From Monocercomonoides exilis (taxonomy: Eukaryota > Preaxostyla > Oxymonadida > Polymastigidae), in contig LSRY02000060.1 of the NCBI GenBank assembly GCA_001643675.2, positions 242,501 through 306,500 on the forward strand: a stretch of 64,000 nucleotides of DNA, given 5' to 3'. The notes beneath the pieces were generated by a model that saw only the letters and a program-made list of their open reading frames with translations, made no database searches and was not told the DNA's origin. Position 1 is the stretch's first letter. Every line of letters starts with the position of its first letter. Positions 24,012 through 35,058 of the stretch are shown in pieces. The translations under genes and the position numbers were made by a program.

Positions 24012-26645
24012 TTAAATATGCAACAAGCAGTTCAAAGTGTCAATTGACAAACTCTGACGTCTTTCTCCCACAATTCTTCGAGCCCTGGAAAATAATCTTT
24101 CACAAAAACATTCGCTACAAGGAGATTGAATTAGGCAGTATGCAAATGATGAGTAAATTTTGTGAATATCGCTTTTTCGAAACATATTGGAATAATAAAT
24201 GAATGAATCATCTTCAATCACACATTTTTCAGTTTCCTTTTTTTCCAAAGATCTCTGAAACAACAGCAAACAACCTTCAATTATTTCTCCTTTTTCTTGA
24301 CCAATAAAACTTTGAAAAGTCTCCCTAAAGCTGCAGGCCATCCTCCCATGCCAATCTCCAAACACTGCATCAAAAATATCGAGCATCGTTTTTTCTTCCA
24401 GTTCGAAATTATGTGAATGGATTCTTTTCACTGATCCAAACGTCCCAAGGCACATTACATCATCATTTTCAACATATTCCACCTCCAGTTCATGAAATTC
24501 ATCATTTGTTGAGCAACAACATTCTTCCTCCTCATCCATAATATTGACACTTTTCTGTTGTTCATCAAAATTTGTCTTCTTTTCTTCATTGGAATGACGA
24601 GTATTATCTATAGGCTTTCTTTCATCAAAATCTTCCATATATTCATCGTCAATTGCTTCGTTTTCTGCGCATAACAATCCGAACAGATCTTCATCATACT
24701 CTTCGTCTGATTCGTCCGTGCTGCTTTCCATCTCCATTGATTGTGAGCTTGTACGAAGAGTTTCAATGAAATTCAATAAATCAATAAAAATAATTTTTGA
24801 GCTTTTTTGGAAATTTTGTTGATCATTAACAAAAGGAATCAAACCAAATTCATCATTCATTGAGAAAATATATTTTTGTTTGTATAGCCTTTCTTTTTGG
24901 ATGTTTTGCATCGTTTCGCTAAATGCAGTGGCTGACAATAAAGAAACTGAAGATTGCAATGAAGCTGGAGAAATTGAGCCGGATAAATCGTTTGTGGATG
25001 AGCTCTGGATGTGTTCCTCCAAAATGCTTGCACTTGCACATGCTGATGTGGCAGATGAAGAAAAACTCGAAGATAATTGATATTCCGCAGAAGGAGAAGA
25101 TTCTAAAAAAGAAAATGAATGAAAATCAAATTTATCAAAAGAAATACCTCCTTTTTCTTGTGCTTTTTTTCCCTTCATAGTTTTCACAACTCTTGGATCC
25201 AAAATAAAACAGCTGTTTCGAAAATTTGCAGCTCCTACTGGCTTTAGAACATATGATAAAGCGTGCAAACTTCCTCGATTATCTGCAAGCGTGTAGTTAA
25301 ATAATAAAACAAGAATGTCTGTCAAAGCGTTATGCCAATTCTGTTCATGAAATAAATTTGTTGAAAAGAGAGAATAATAAACTGTGAATGCAGAAATCAA
25401 ATCTGGAAAAACATCACTCAGCTTTGCTTCATTTTTTTCAAATGATAAATGAAGGATTTGAAGCGGAAATAAGAGAATTTCCGTTAAAGCAAATGATATT
25501 TGTTCTTCATTATTCAACAGGCCTAACTCTTTAATTGTGTTTGCATGCATTCGAATAAATAAACATATTTGATACAAAGCAAGCCACCGTGTGCTTACAA
25601 ATGTTGGGCATCTTTTATGAAGTTTTTTTTGGTTGGAAGATAAATGGGCTTCCTGACAAAAATGTAACAGAATGTTTTTTACTTTCGATAATGTTGAATT
25701 TTCTGAAAATGAATGAACAATAACAAGATTGACAAGATGATTGAGACAATATATGACAATTGGTTTTGGTTCCTTTTCCATGATGGATTTAACCAATGGA
25801 TTTTTATGATCATGACTTGAGAGTTTGTTCAATGTTATCATTTGTGATTTTAGTCCATCAACACAAAAGCCTCGAACCACTGCTCCAACGGAATGAAGAT
25901 CAACAATTATAGAACTGCATAAATTGTAGAAATCATCTTGTGTTTGACATCCATTGAATAATTTCCAAAATAATGGAATTGATTTTGGAAATAATGGAAC
26001 AATTCCGATTGCCATGTATTTTTTCCCTCCAATAATTGCACCGTCCATTATAACAAAAACAGGTTGATTTGCGACTGATTCATGCAGCCTTCTCATTTGT
26101 GAGATTTCTTGCTTTTTTAGCATAATAGCGATTTTCTTTTCACTGAGAACTGGAAAAATGTCTCCTCTTTTCGATTCAGGGTTTGATTGTGAAGCATGAA
26201 TGAGAGAAGTGATGAAATTATTTAATTCCTTTGAGGCAGCCGAAAGAAATGAAATATTGCACTGCTTGATAACCTTGAGGAAATCGTTGAGTAACTCAAA
26301 TTTTGCGTTGTTTGCAGATCGAGAAATTGATTCAATCACTCTTGTTTCTGAATTGACTGAATGGTTCGAATGAGAGAAAAAATCAAGAATTGAAGAAGAT
26401 TGATAAATAGGACAAATATGGCTATATATAAGTTTCGAATCTTTTCTTCCAGTTGCAGCACAGTTTTGTCCATTTTTGGAATTAGGACAAATGAAAAGCC
26501 GATGTACTCCTTTTGCCGAAAAGGTGGTCACTGATTTTGGAGAGAATGAAATGAAAAGTTTTCCATTAACCTGTTCAAATTTCAGTTTCGTCATATACAT
26601 ATTCTTATCTGTTGGATGCTGATAATCTTGTGGAAAATTTGGCAT
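24012..26645 (-). CDS. hAT-family transposase
   Basis: Uninterrupted 877-residue protein, the longest in the window. Residues ~45-90 carry Cys/His spaced like a degenerate BED-type zinc finger (LFICPNSKNGQNC ... SHICP). The RNase H-like core follows: VIMDGAIIGGKKYM (first Asp) and VRGFCVDGLKSQM (second Asp), then helical sequence with CLNHLVNL and STRWLALYQICLF. A long acidic, Ser-rich insertion lies at ~540-740. The C-terminus PCSECFCERLFSRARRIVGE followed by RRQSLSIDTLNCLL is the typical hAT dimerisation/catalytic-Glu region. The ATG at 26645 lies about 620 bp inside the right TIR. It cuts and pastes the surrounding element. Confidence 0.93.
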   Translation of the reverse strand: MPNFPQDYQHPTDKNMYMTKLKFEQVNGKLFISFSPKSVTTFSAKGVHRLFICPNSKNGQNCAATGRKDSKLIYSHICPIYQSSSILDFFSHSNHSVNSETRVIESISRSANNAKFELLNDFLKVIKQCNISFLSAASKELNNFITSLIHASQSNPESKRGDIFPVLSEKKIAIMLKKQEISQMRRLHESVANQPVFVIMDGAIIGGKKYMAIGIVPLFPKSIPLFWKLFNGCQTQDDFYNLCSSIIVDLHSVGAVVRGFCVDGLKSQMITLNKLSSHDHKNPLVKSIMEKEPKPIVIYCLNHLVNLVIVHSFSENSTLSKVKNILLHFCQEAHLSSNQKKLHKRCPTFVSTRWLALYQICLFIRMHANTIKELGLLNNEEQISFALTEILLFPLQILHLSFEKNEAKLSDVFPDLISAFTVYYSLFSTNLFHEQNWHNALTDILVLLFNYTLADNRGSLHALSYVLKPVGAANFRNSCFILDPRVVKTMKGKKAQEKGGISFDKFDFHSFSFLESSPSAEYQLSSSFSSSATSACASASILEEHIQSSSTNDLSGSISPASLQSSVSLLSATAFSETMQNIQKERLYKQKYIFSMNDEFGLIPFVNDQQNFQKSSKIIFIDLLNFIETLRTSSQSMEMESSTDESDEEYDEDLFGLLCAENEAIDDEYMEDFDERKPIDNTRHSNEEKKTNFDEQQKSVNIMDEEEECCCSTNDEFHELEVEYVENDDVMCLGTFGSVKRIHSHNFELEEKTMLDIFDAVFGDWHGRMACSFRETFQSFIGQEKGEIIEGCLLLFQRSLEKKETEKCVIEDDSFIYYSNMFRKSDIHKIYSSFAYCLIQSPCSECFCERLFSRARRIVGERRQSLSIDTLNCLLHI

Positions 26646-27269
26646 TAATTAAAAAAGTTAATAAACAAAATGAAAGTTAAATCAAACATTGTGAAAATTC
26701 AAATTCATTCACTCTTTTAAGTTTTATAAATTCGCACTTTGCTTTATTTAAATCAATCATGGTGTTTCTGAATAATAAATCCTAACAAAAAGACATATCA
26801 AAAGAGATCAAGAGATCTAAACCATCCAAAAAAATGTTTAATGAGGCAAACTATGTCTGGATCTTTGATTGACCGAATTAATTCTGTCAAACATTCATTT
26901 TCATCAATTTGGTTTTGCAACATTATTCAAGAACAGTTAGTTTCCAAAATGACAAATTACTTGAAAATGACGTCAGTGACAGGCTGTGCCAGAATTATCA
27001 AAAAATGACAAATGATCAAAAAAAGTGACGATCAAAAAAGTCCGTATCTGAAAAATTCATCAACTTTTCCATAACGAAAATTTTTCAAAAGTTAATTTTT
27101 GAAAATCAATTTGTCAGCAAATAACATAAATAATGTTATGAAACTGAAAATATTTCAATAGATATAAAATGTCTAAGTTATCAAAATAAATAAATTTTCT
27201 CGTTTGAAAAAAGTGACATTTAAATTTTTGATTTGTCAGTCACTTTTAAAAAAAGGCTCGTCACTGGAG
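26646..27269. other. hAT right subterminal region
   Basis: Noncoding, AT-rich, with repeated GTGAC/GTCAC motifs (near 26970, 27023, 27211, 27236 and 27258) mirroring those at the left end; contains the transposase promoter region. Confidence 0.55.
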
Positions 27270-27287
27270 GGGTGACGAGGAGGTTTA
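27270..27287 (-). repeat. hAT right TIR
   Basis: 18 bp, exact complement of the left TIR. Confidence 0.93.
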
Positions 27288-27295
27288 TAATAAAC
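27288..27295 (+). repeat. 8-bp hAT target-site duplication, right copy
   Basis: TAATAAAC, identical to 19476-19483. Confidence 0.9.
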
Positions 27296-27476
27296 ATTTG
27301 AATTTTATATTTGTATTTGATATTTCACAAAGTTGTTTTAAATAGTTCATCGTATATGAACTGCAAGAAGAGAAGCAATAGAGGAAGGCCGAAAAAGCGA
27401 GGGAGAGGAAGACCAAAAGTTAATAAGTATCCTTTAATTTCAATATGTCTCAAGTTACACTTATTTTATTAATATA

Positions 27477-28059
27477 TGGGTGATTTTTTATGATATCATA
27501 AAAAATTCCGACGTTTGATCATAAAAAATTTTCATTGAGGGTGGGGTTGATAAGAAAAAAGAAAGTGATGATCTCACAAATATATTGCTCTAATTATTAT
27601 TATAATTATTTATTTGTTGATTTTAATTTGTTTCCAATTGTTTTAATTACAAATTTTGAAAAAAACCAAAAAAATATTATTCTATAAATATCAAAACTGA
27701 AGCAAACAGAACGAAACACACGTTCAAACGTTAATAAAACACGATAAATATTATTCCAATGCGTTATTAATCTATTTCTTATTTAAATATTTGCAAAATA
27801 ATGTCATTGCAAAGAAATCATAAAATTTATTTTGTTGATCATAAAATTTTTGTTGTTTACAAAAAATTTTCAAAACAAACATTGCAAATTTGATAGAAAA
27901 AAAGGCATTAATCGAATAAACAACAATTTGTTGTTTATACATGTTAAAAACAAACAATTCTTTTTTAAAAGTCATTTTGAATAATTGATCAACGTTGTCA
28001 AGAGAAATAAAAGAAAAAATCTATGAAATTCATGCTCCACTTTTAACACTGAAAAAGAT
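27477..28059. other. Element B left subterminal region
   Basis: AT-rich, homologous to 10005-10420 in element A; no gene. The minus-strand frame 27975-27772 has no protein character. Confidence 0.6.
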
Positions 28060-29150
28060 TTCACCTTGCAACCGTTCTCACATCATTTTCCTCATCTTTA
28101 AACCTTCCGCACCCCACTCATTCTCATTTCACTTCTTTTTTTTATCATTTTATATCTAGACATTCACCACTTCAGCTTCTTTCCTTTTGTCGCACTGATT
28201 CTTTTCCATGCAGGTTCTGCAAACACTCCTATCGTCTACGATGGCTGATGAAGAAGAAGGGCGTGTGCCCATTGATCCAACTGCATCTCCGCTGTCTCCT
28301 TGAATGGGCTATTTCTCCACATCGCAGCTGCATCCACTTTCACCGTACTTGTATCTCATCTATTTGCTTTCTCTTTCTTCGCTGATTCTTCACAAGTGGC
28401 CGTCTTCCCGTCTGCTCTGACCAGCTCAACAGCTTCGAGACTGAGTGCCTCAGAACCCAGAACAGCCTTCACTTTTGACTCATCAAACATCTGCAACATC
28501 GTGAGTTCAGGTGACAGAAAGGTTCTTGTGTGAACAACTCGTGGAAGCGAAGATACTGTTGAGGGCTGACAGCAATGATGCGCCTTCATAACGATTATTC
28601 ACGGCTTATTTCATCGGCACACATCTTCACACAGTACATATGCTCCCATTCAATAAGCATAGGCATTGACCATTTATCGATTGGAAAAAGCGTGAAAGCG
28701 CCCCTTCCATACCTCTCTTTATCTCCACCTCCACTTTGCATTGAATGATTCCTTCGTGGCTAAAGATTTATTTCTCAGATGCCCAACATCCCCAACCAAA
28801 TCAACGAGTCCTTCTTTTCCATCAACGTCATCCAGCCCTCTCTCTCCAAAAACACCTTTTCTGCGGCTCCGACTCCTGCTCTCCCTCCCTCGACACCGAT
28901 CCAGATGTCTATATCCTCCCATTTCATCACCTTCTACCGCGCCCACCAGATATTCGTTTGCCGAGACATACACCATCTATAATGTCCGATTCGAATCAGT
29001 CACTGGAAGCCTTGTTCTTGTTCACTTCACCACATATATTCCGTTTTTGTTAAGTTTCTCAGCGCTTCTCTCATATAAAAGCCGGATCTCCTTCCGTTCC
29101 TCTTTATCGTCCATACGCTATTCTGTCTTTAACCTTGATGAATAATACTT
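28060..29150. pseudogene. Unrecognised coding remnant in element B (region 1)
   Basis: GC-richer than the flanks. Plus strand: a start MADEEEGRVPIDPTASPLSP at 28240 meets TGA, then the frame of 28300 reads AASTFTVLVSHLFAFSFFAD to 28530. Later 28779-28979 reads PNIPNQINESFFSINVIQPS. Minus strand 28589-28356 is also protein-like (MLQMFDESKVKAVLGSEALS) and continues past TGA and TAG codons to about 28230. Which strand is real cannot be settled by eye. No homologue recognised. Confidence 0.3.
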
Positions 29151-29499
29151 TGATGTATCTCTCTAACTTCTTTTCATTCGCTGGCCTGTTCTTTTACCTC
29201 AATTCTGAACTGCTATGTGCTTGCAAGGGAGCACTTCACTTCTCAAAACCTGCTCTTCGTGATCGCACATCATACTGATTTTTTCTCTTCCACATCATCC
29301 TTTCCTCTTTCAACGCTCCCTCGTCCGAGCTTGTGTTAGATGATTGCTCCGACAGCTCGGTAGAACATCTTATCGCTATTGATCTCGTAATTGCTGTTAA
29401 AGAAATATTCCTTCATTCTTTTATCCAAATCGATCAGAAAGCTCCTTTATTTTGATGCGCTTTATCTTTACTATCATTTTTCTCGGCTAGCTCTGTAGA

Positions 29500-30880
29500 A
29501 GCATGTTTGTTGGCCACTTTCAACTCACCAACGACGTCCTCTCCATTCTGAATTACCCCTCTACGCTCCGCAATCTTATCTGCTCCAACTCCTGTGTTCT
29601 AAACATCGCCTCACTCAATGGAGGACGCTGTATGCCACCTGATACATCCTTGTTACTCCTCAAAAGCGGATATGCTCTCTTCTGCGTTGCTTCTCAACAC
29701 CCTCCCCCACTCTTTGTTGCTGTTCTCCAAGGCACTCATGAAAAAGAAGCATCATACAAAATGATTCAGATATTCAACAAACTCTTCTTGCTTCGTTGTC
29801 GCTTCCTGTTCTGGTCCGTTATCGTCTTTTGTTCCAACTTCTCCCCCTTTCCATTTAACTTTTACATTTTTTCAAATCTCTTAATTATTTTCAATCCGAC
29901 TTCCATTCATCATTTTTTGCCAATACATGCTCTTCTTTCTCTTAATCTTCATTCTCTTCATCATCTCGTCAATCTTCTTCTCATTTTCAACTGTTTTTTT
30001 TTTCTTCAGAAATACCCTTCTTCTTTCTTTCTGTAATCATCCCATATAAAGATGAAGAAAAAAAAAGAAGAAATCCAATCAAATGAAATATGTGCTGACA
30101 ATGATAAAGCAATGTGATATGATGTTTAAGTGCATGAAAAAGAAGAGGAAGAAGCGAGAGAAGAATGAGAAGAAAAAGAAAAAGAAGAAAAAGAAGAGGA
30201 AGAAGAAGAAGATTATAAAGATTATGAAGAAGAAGAAACAGAAGAGGAGGAAGAGGAGGAGGACGACGAAGAACACGATGACGAAGAAAATTGGTGGCAG
30301 TCAAAGGAGGGTTTGTAATGAAAGTGATCGAAGTTGCATTTGAACACGTTTCAGTTGCAGCTTCTTTCTCCACATCCGTAGAAGAGGTTGCAAAAGAGCG
30401 AGATATTTGGACATAGCAACATTCAGTTGCATCACAATCAACTGGCAGTGATGAAGATTAGAAGGAAGATGATATAAAAGAAGATGCAAATTCTTGGTGC
30501 TCAGTTCTTTCAGCAGCCGCTCCTTCAAATTGTTCAGATTGATATGAATTAGTCCATTCATTCAGCGCTTTTTTGAACGATTTTGGTGCTTGCATGCTTG
30601 TGGCATCCTTCTCAGTATCTTCTTCTTCACTCTCTCTTTCACTCTTTCTTCATCTAAGTCTCCTTTTCTAACTTTTTCAAGTTCTTTGTTACTTCCGTTT
30701 TTTAATTTCTTTTTTTCCCCACTTTCATCTGCCTTGATTGCAATTCACCACTATCTTTCTCATCTCCTCGATCTCCTTTATCTTCTAAATCATCATTTTC
30801 CCTCTTCATTTACTTCTCTTTCTGTTTCTTTCGAACTGTTCACTCAACAAAATGAATCAGAATTCCCGTGATTGTTAATA
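29500..30880 (+). pseudogene. Unrecognised coding remnant in element B (region 2)
   Basis: 29503-29850 reads FVGHFQLTNDVLSILNYPST ... DTSLLLLKSGYALFCVASQH then PLFVAVLQG, faintly reminiscent of longin-type folds but too weak to name. An acidic GAA/GAG tract (30130-30300, ending DDEENWWQSKEGL) follows. Then 30320-30620 reads VAFEHVSVAASFSTSVEEVA ... DANSWCSVLSAAAPSNCSD ... YELVHSFSAFLNDFGACML in one frame crossed by TAG, TAG and TGA. The end is Ser/Leu-rich. No domain recognised. Confidence 0.3.
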
Positions 30881-30912
30881 AATAAGGTTCATCTTTCCCT
30901 TTTGCCTCTGGT

Positions 30913-32258
30913 TCAACAGAACTCCCAATCTGATAACCAGCACTTCTTCTGTGTGGATGAATACAAACAGAATAAGTACAAAGCAAACCTAGTGGAAACG
31001 CAGAAAAATAAACAAAAGAAAAGAAGAATGGGAAAGCTGCTGCTTATTCCGTGCCTGTGAATGCTTCCAGAGTTGAAGCGGCGAACAGCAGAAGATAAAA
31101 AAATGAATTTCTGGAGGCTGAGCAAAGCCGCCTTTCCTGCTGAGCACTATCTGAAAGTTGCTGAATTCTTCTGATTGAGTCGCCGAATTAAGTTTATTGT
31201 TATCGCTCAAGTTGCCAAGCTGACTCATCCCATTCGTTTCTCCATCGCATTTAACTTTTGAAATAAAATTATCAAAAGAAGAAGCTATTCCTTTTTCATC
31301 CTTCATCTTCTCCTTTTTCTCATCTTCTTCTTTGCTTTCATCTGATAACATTTCTTTAGAATCATCTTCCATCAATTGTTGATGTATTCTCCTTATCGAA
31401 GAAACAGCTCTTCCAAAAATGTTTATGCTGTGATAGAATCGTTTGGAATGACTGCTGAATGAAGAGAGAAGATGCGCCCAGTCATTTTTGGTGACATATG
31501 TGTGCGGAGAACAAGCTGTGGAGATTATTTGGCTGGATGAAGAAGAAGAAGAAGAAGGAGGAGGAGGAGGAGGAAGAAGAAGAGGAGGAGGAAGAAGAAG
31601 AGGAGGAGGAGGAGAAGGAAGAGGAAGAAGAAGGAAAAGACAAAATTTTTGTCAGGATCGTCGAAACTTGCGAGTGATGATGATGCTGAAGTACATCTTT
31701 TGTTGTCAACATTATGAATAAAAGGCGCTCTCTGCTCTTTCTTCGTTCTCATCCCTGGTGCTCCCTTTGGAGTTCGATAAGTCAGTCCTTTTTCTGTTTT
31801 TCCTTCATTTTCCTCCTCTCTATCTCCTTCTTCTCCGTCTCTTCCTCTTCCTCTCCATACGGACCATATCCAATCTGCGAAGCACATTCCACAAAGTTGC
31901 CTATTGTAAATTCACTTGGCTGCGTTATCAGTAAATGTCGCACTTGATTCGTTCTGAAGATGCAGGTTGAGCCAAAATCCATTCGAACATCTCGTTCTGC
32001 TGACGCCGCACATGTTAAGGACAATCTGAATCATCTGAAAAGTCGTTTGCTTCGTCGTTTTCGTCGTATTTTTCATCTTCGCTCGCTTCGTAGAAGGAGC
32101 CTGAAAAAGCAAATCGATGGTGAGAATAAATTTGTGGAGAAGAAGAGAAAGATAATGATGGTGTATTCCGATGATTTCTTGTATCTATGTCCTGCGCTCG
32201 TGACGAATTCTGTTTGTGTTCCTTTTACTTTGCCTTCTTTTCGGTATTTTGTTCTCAT
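30913..32258 (-). pseudogene. Unrecognised minus-strand gene remnant in element B
   Basis: Long protein-like sequence read leftwards: RTKYRKEGKVKGTQTEFVTS (from 32258), across two TGA codons in the same frame to MDFGSTCIFRTNQVRHLLIT and QIGYGPYGEEEEETEKK. A shift then gives THTPKGAPG-like sequence (RTPKGAPGMRTKKEQRAPFI, NVDNKRCTSASSSLASFDD), a poly-Ser tract (31540-31640), and TYVTKNDWAHLLSSFSSHSK then FGRAVSSIRRIHQQLMEDDS with an acidic Lys/Glu/Asp tail to about 30990. Frame changes fall in codon repeats or short A runs. The opposite-strand frames here are mostly repeat shadows. Function unknown. Confidence 0.4.
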
Positions 32259-32388
32259 TCATCATTAAGCCTATTTTCCACAGTGTCTTTGATCACCTAC
32301 TCTCGAAAATAGTTATATTCGCTCCAGTCTAATTCTTCTTTTTGCAGCTTGCTTAATTCGTCCTTTTCATCTTTCAATCTCTTCCGTT

Positions 32389-32880
32389 TTGCTATTTCTT
32401 CGTATCTTCGCTTTTTGTGTTCTGAATCACTCATTACTCCTTCTTCCTCTTAATATTTATCTCATCTTCCTCTATCTTCCTCCTCTTCCTCTCCATTTCC
32501 ATCTCCCTCTTTTCTTCTCTTTCTCTTTCTCGCTCTTCTCATCTGTTTCCCTGCCATTTCTCTTCACTGCTGCTTGTTCTGAAAGATGCCGTGCTTTCCC
32601 ACTGCCACATTGCCCTCAAACACGCAAACAACAGCTCCGCTCACGAAACATTCAGTGGAAAAACGAGAAGTCGAATCGAAGCTCATCTCCGGTTCCGTCT
32701 TCATCTCGCTCATCGCTTCTGACCGAGAGTCGGTGGTAGATTTGGAAGAAGAAGAAGAGGATGAGGAAGAGGAAGAGGAAGATAAGGAAGAAGGAGAAGG
32801 CATGTGATGTGGTTTTGCCTCGTTTGTTGAAAAAGGAGAAGTGCATTTTTGAGGTTATTGAAGATCGAGAATTTTGAAGA
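32389..32880. pseudogene. Ser/Glu-rich coding remnant, strand uncertain
   Basis: Plus 32586-32807 reads PCFPTATLPSNTQTTAPLTK ... LISGSVFISLIASDRESVVD plus poly-Glu. Minus 32803-32564 reads poly-Ser then SRSEAMSEMKTEPEMSFDST ... FVSGAVVCVFEGNVAVGKHG. Both are plausible because the GAA/TTC repeat is open on both strands. No family recognised. Confidence 0.25.
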
Positions 32881-32964
32881 TGAATGCATATTATTATCAA
32901 CTAAGAAATTCAACAAAATTCTCTTCTTCAGGATTTTGTCTTCTTCAGCCGAAAAGAAACCTCA

Positions 32965-34273
32965 GAATCCTTTTCACTTTCAGCTCAATCATCCCCCCTC
33001 TCCAACAAAAAAGTGAAATATTGAGCGATCTCTTTTTCATTCCATTTCTTTCGATTTTTCACTTCCCCTTTTTTCACAAAAAATCATCTTTCCTCGAAAC
33101 TAATTCTTTGCCAAAGCCCAATGCTGGGAATCTTCGAAATATCTTGAATTTCATCTGTCTGTCTTTATTTTTTCCCCCAAACTTTTCTTTTTCTTCTTCA
33201 AAGCCATCCAATCCTTCGTTCTTTTAGCATTCTTAAAACAAAATAATAATCACTTCAAAAAAACAACAACAACAAACCTTCCAAACTTTTTTATTGGCAA
33301 TATCTATATTTTATTCAGTTGGTATCTGTTTTCCTCCAATAAAAATTCATTATTCCTTCCTTTTTCGAATGTTTCATCATCTGATTCCCCAACCGTATTT
33401 TCCATCAGTTGTTTCTCCATCAAGTGCATCGATTTCTTGCTCTTCTGAAAAATGTGAAATTTATGCATTTTGCTCAATTCCACCCTCATCATTGAAAAAT
33501 ATCCTGTTTTTCCGTCTGAAAATATAACTCCAATTCCCTTCCCAATCCCTTAACCCTGTGCACTTTTCGTATGAATTCGCTCTCCCAACTCGATGGTCAG
33601 CCTGCACAATGAGATATCCCGCTTTCATTCGTTTTCATTCTTTTTGACCTGCTGCCCCTAAAACAACACAAAAAACATCAACAGGCTAATATTCATATAT
33701 GGAAAAATAAATAAATATAGAACTTCCTTCTCTGCCTTTTTATTAGCAATTATTCTTTTCCTCATCAATCATACAAATATTTTCACTTAAAACAAAGAAA
33801 GAACACGTGTTGATTTCCTAGAAGAAAGATTTGTTTTAAAGCATGTGTTTTCCTCATAAGTTAACAAAAAAACAAACCTCGATACAACGTCAATGTGGAG
33901 AAAAATTGTTGAAAGAACATTTTGAAATAAAGTTATGGAATTTTTTTCTAATTGAAAAGAGTGCAAAACACACATTTTTTTAATCATTTTTAATGAATAT
34001 TGTTGTTTTAATAGTTATGAAATGTATGAACGCAAATAGAAAATACACATTTTCTCGTTCTTAAAAGAACAAAAAAGAAAAAATTTTCACAGATTTTTGA
34101 TCTGAAAATTTGAGATACATTTTTCGAAAAAGAGGTCACACCTTGGCACCCCTTTTTTTGATATATTTCACACACCTTCATAACAACAAATCGATTCGTG
34201 CAAAAAAAATGCCACCCAAGGTGTGACCCTCGTGGGATACCTTAAAAATATTTTTTCCTATTGATCATATCCA
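32965..34273 (+). repeat. Left arm of perfect 1309-bp inverted repeat
   Basis: Reverse complement of 39962-41270. Every landmark checked adds up to the same coordinate sum (74,235), so there is no insertion or deletion between the arms, and no mismatch was found in the blocks compared. Outside the boundary (32850-32964 versus 41271-41400) homology continues at only about 80%, so the edge of identity is abrupt. Frames inside are not protein-like. Confidence 0.93.
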
Positions 34274-35058
34274 AAATTTTTTTATTTTATTCAATTATGT
34301 GAATATTATATTTTGAAAAGATTATTTTTCATTCATTGTTTGCACAAAAATTTTAACATTCTGACATTTATTTGTGAGATATTTAGTTGTTCGTCCACTT
34401 TTGTTGAAAGAAATTTTAAATTTTGACATTAATTCGTGAATGTTTTGAAAATGAATTATTATAATTCACTTGATTGAATCAACATAAAAAGAAAAGAATA
34501 AATTATCTTGAGTAGGTTTCCAAAAGTTGAAAAATTGAACAAAAAATGTTTCATCATTATTGTGCAAATAAAAAAATTCCACATTTGATTTTGAACAAAT
34601 AAATCGAAAAAACATATCATTTCTTCAAGGTTGTATTTGTGAAAAAAAAATATTTATATCTGTTATCAAAAATATTTTTATTAGTCATCCAAACAGATAT
34701 CTTCAATTTTTTCCTTTGAATGAAAATGAAAAATATCAAAAAGTTTTTCAAAGTGTTCATCTCTCGTTAATTTTTTTTCTTGAAAAATAATCTTTCATTT
34801 TGGAATCAAACAACACAATTTTTATTGAAAAAAAGAAGGAATAATTATAATATTTTGTGAATTATCAACTTTTTTGAAGTTATTTTCTTTTAATTTTGTG
34901 ACTTTATTTGTGAGCTTTTTGGATTACTGAATGTCTTTTGACAAAATTATTATTGGAGAAAGTGAATAAATAATTTTAAAAAATGGAGGATGACTAAGGA
35001 ATAAAAAGGTTTTTTTTTCACATAAAAAATTCCATTATAAATTAAATTATTCGCAAAA
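34274..35058. other. AT-rich leader of the protease-transposase gene
   Basis: No open frame; contains the presumed promoter upstream of the ATG at 35059. Confidence 0.5.

Larger units (their letters stand above)
19484..27287. mobile_element. hAT DNA transposon, 7.8 kb, with cargo
   Basis: Perfect 18-bp terminal inverted repeats TAAACCTCCTCGTCACCC (19484-19501) and its complement (27270-27287), flanked by a perfect 8-bp duplication TAATAAAC. Subterminal GTCAC/GTGAC motifs occur at both ends (GTCAGTCACTTCGTCAC on the left; TTGTCAGTCAC and GACGTCAGTGAC on the right), probable transposase binding sites. The transposase gene is on the minus strand in the right half, and a plus-strand acidic/Ser-rich gene remnant (21344-23371) lies in the left half. 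Intact ends and an intact transposase point to recent insertion. Confidence 0.93.

Noticed and set aside
29503-29850. Mon1/longin-type trafficking protein
   Set aside because: Only a vague hydrophobic pattern match; not enough to name.
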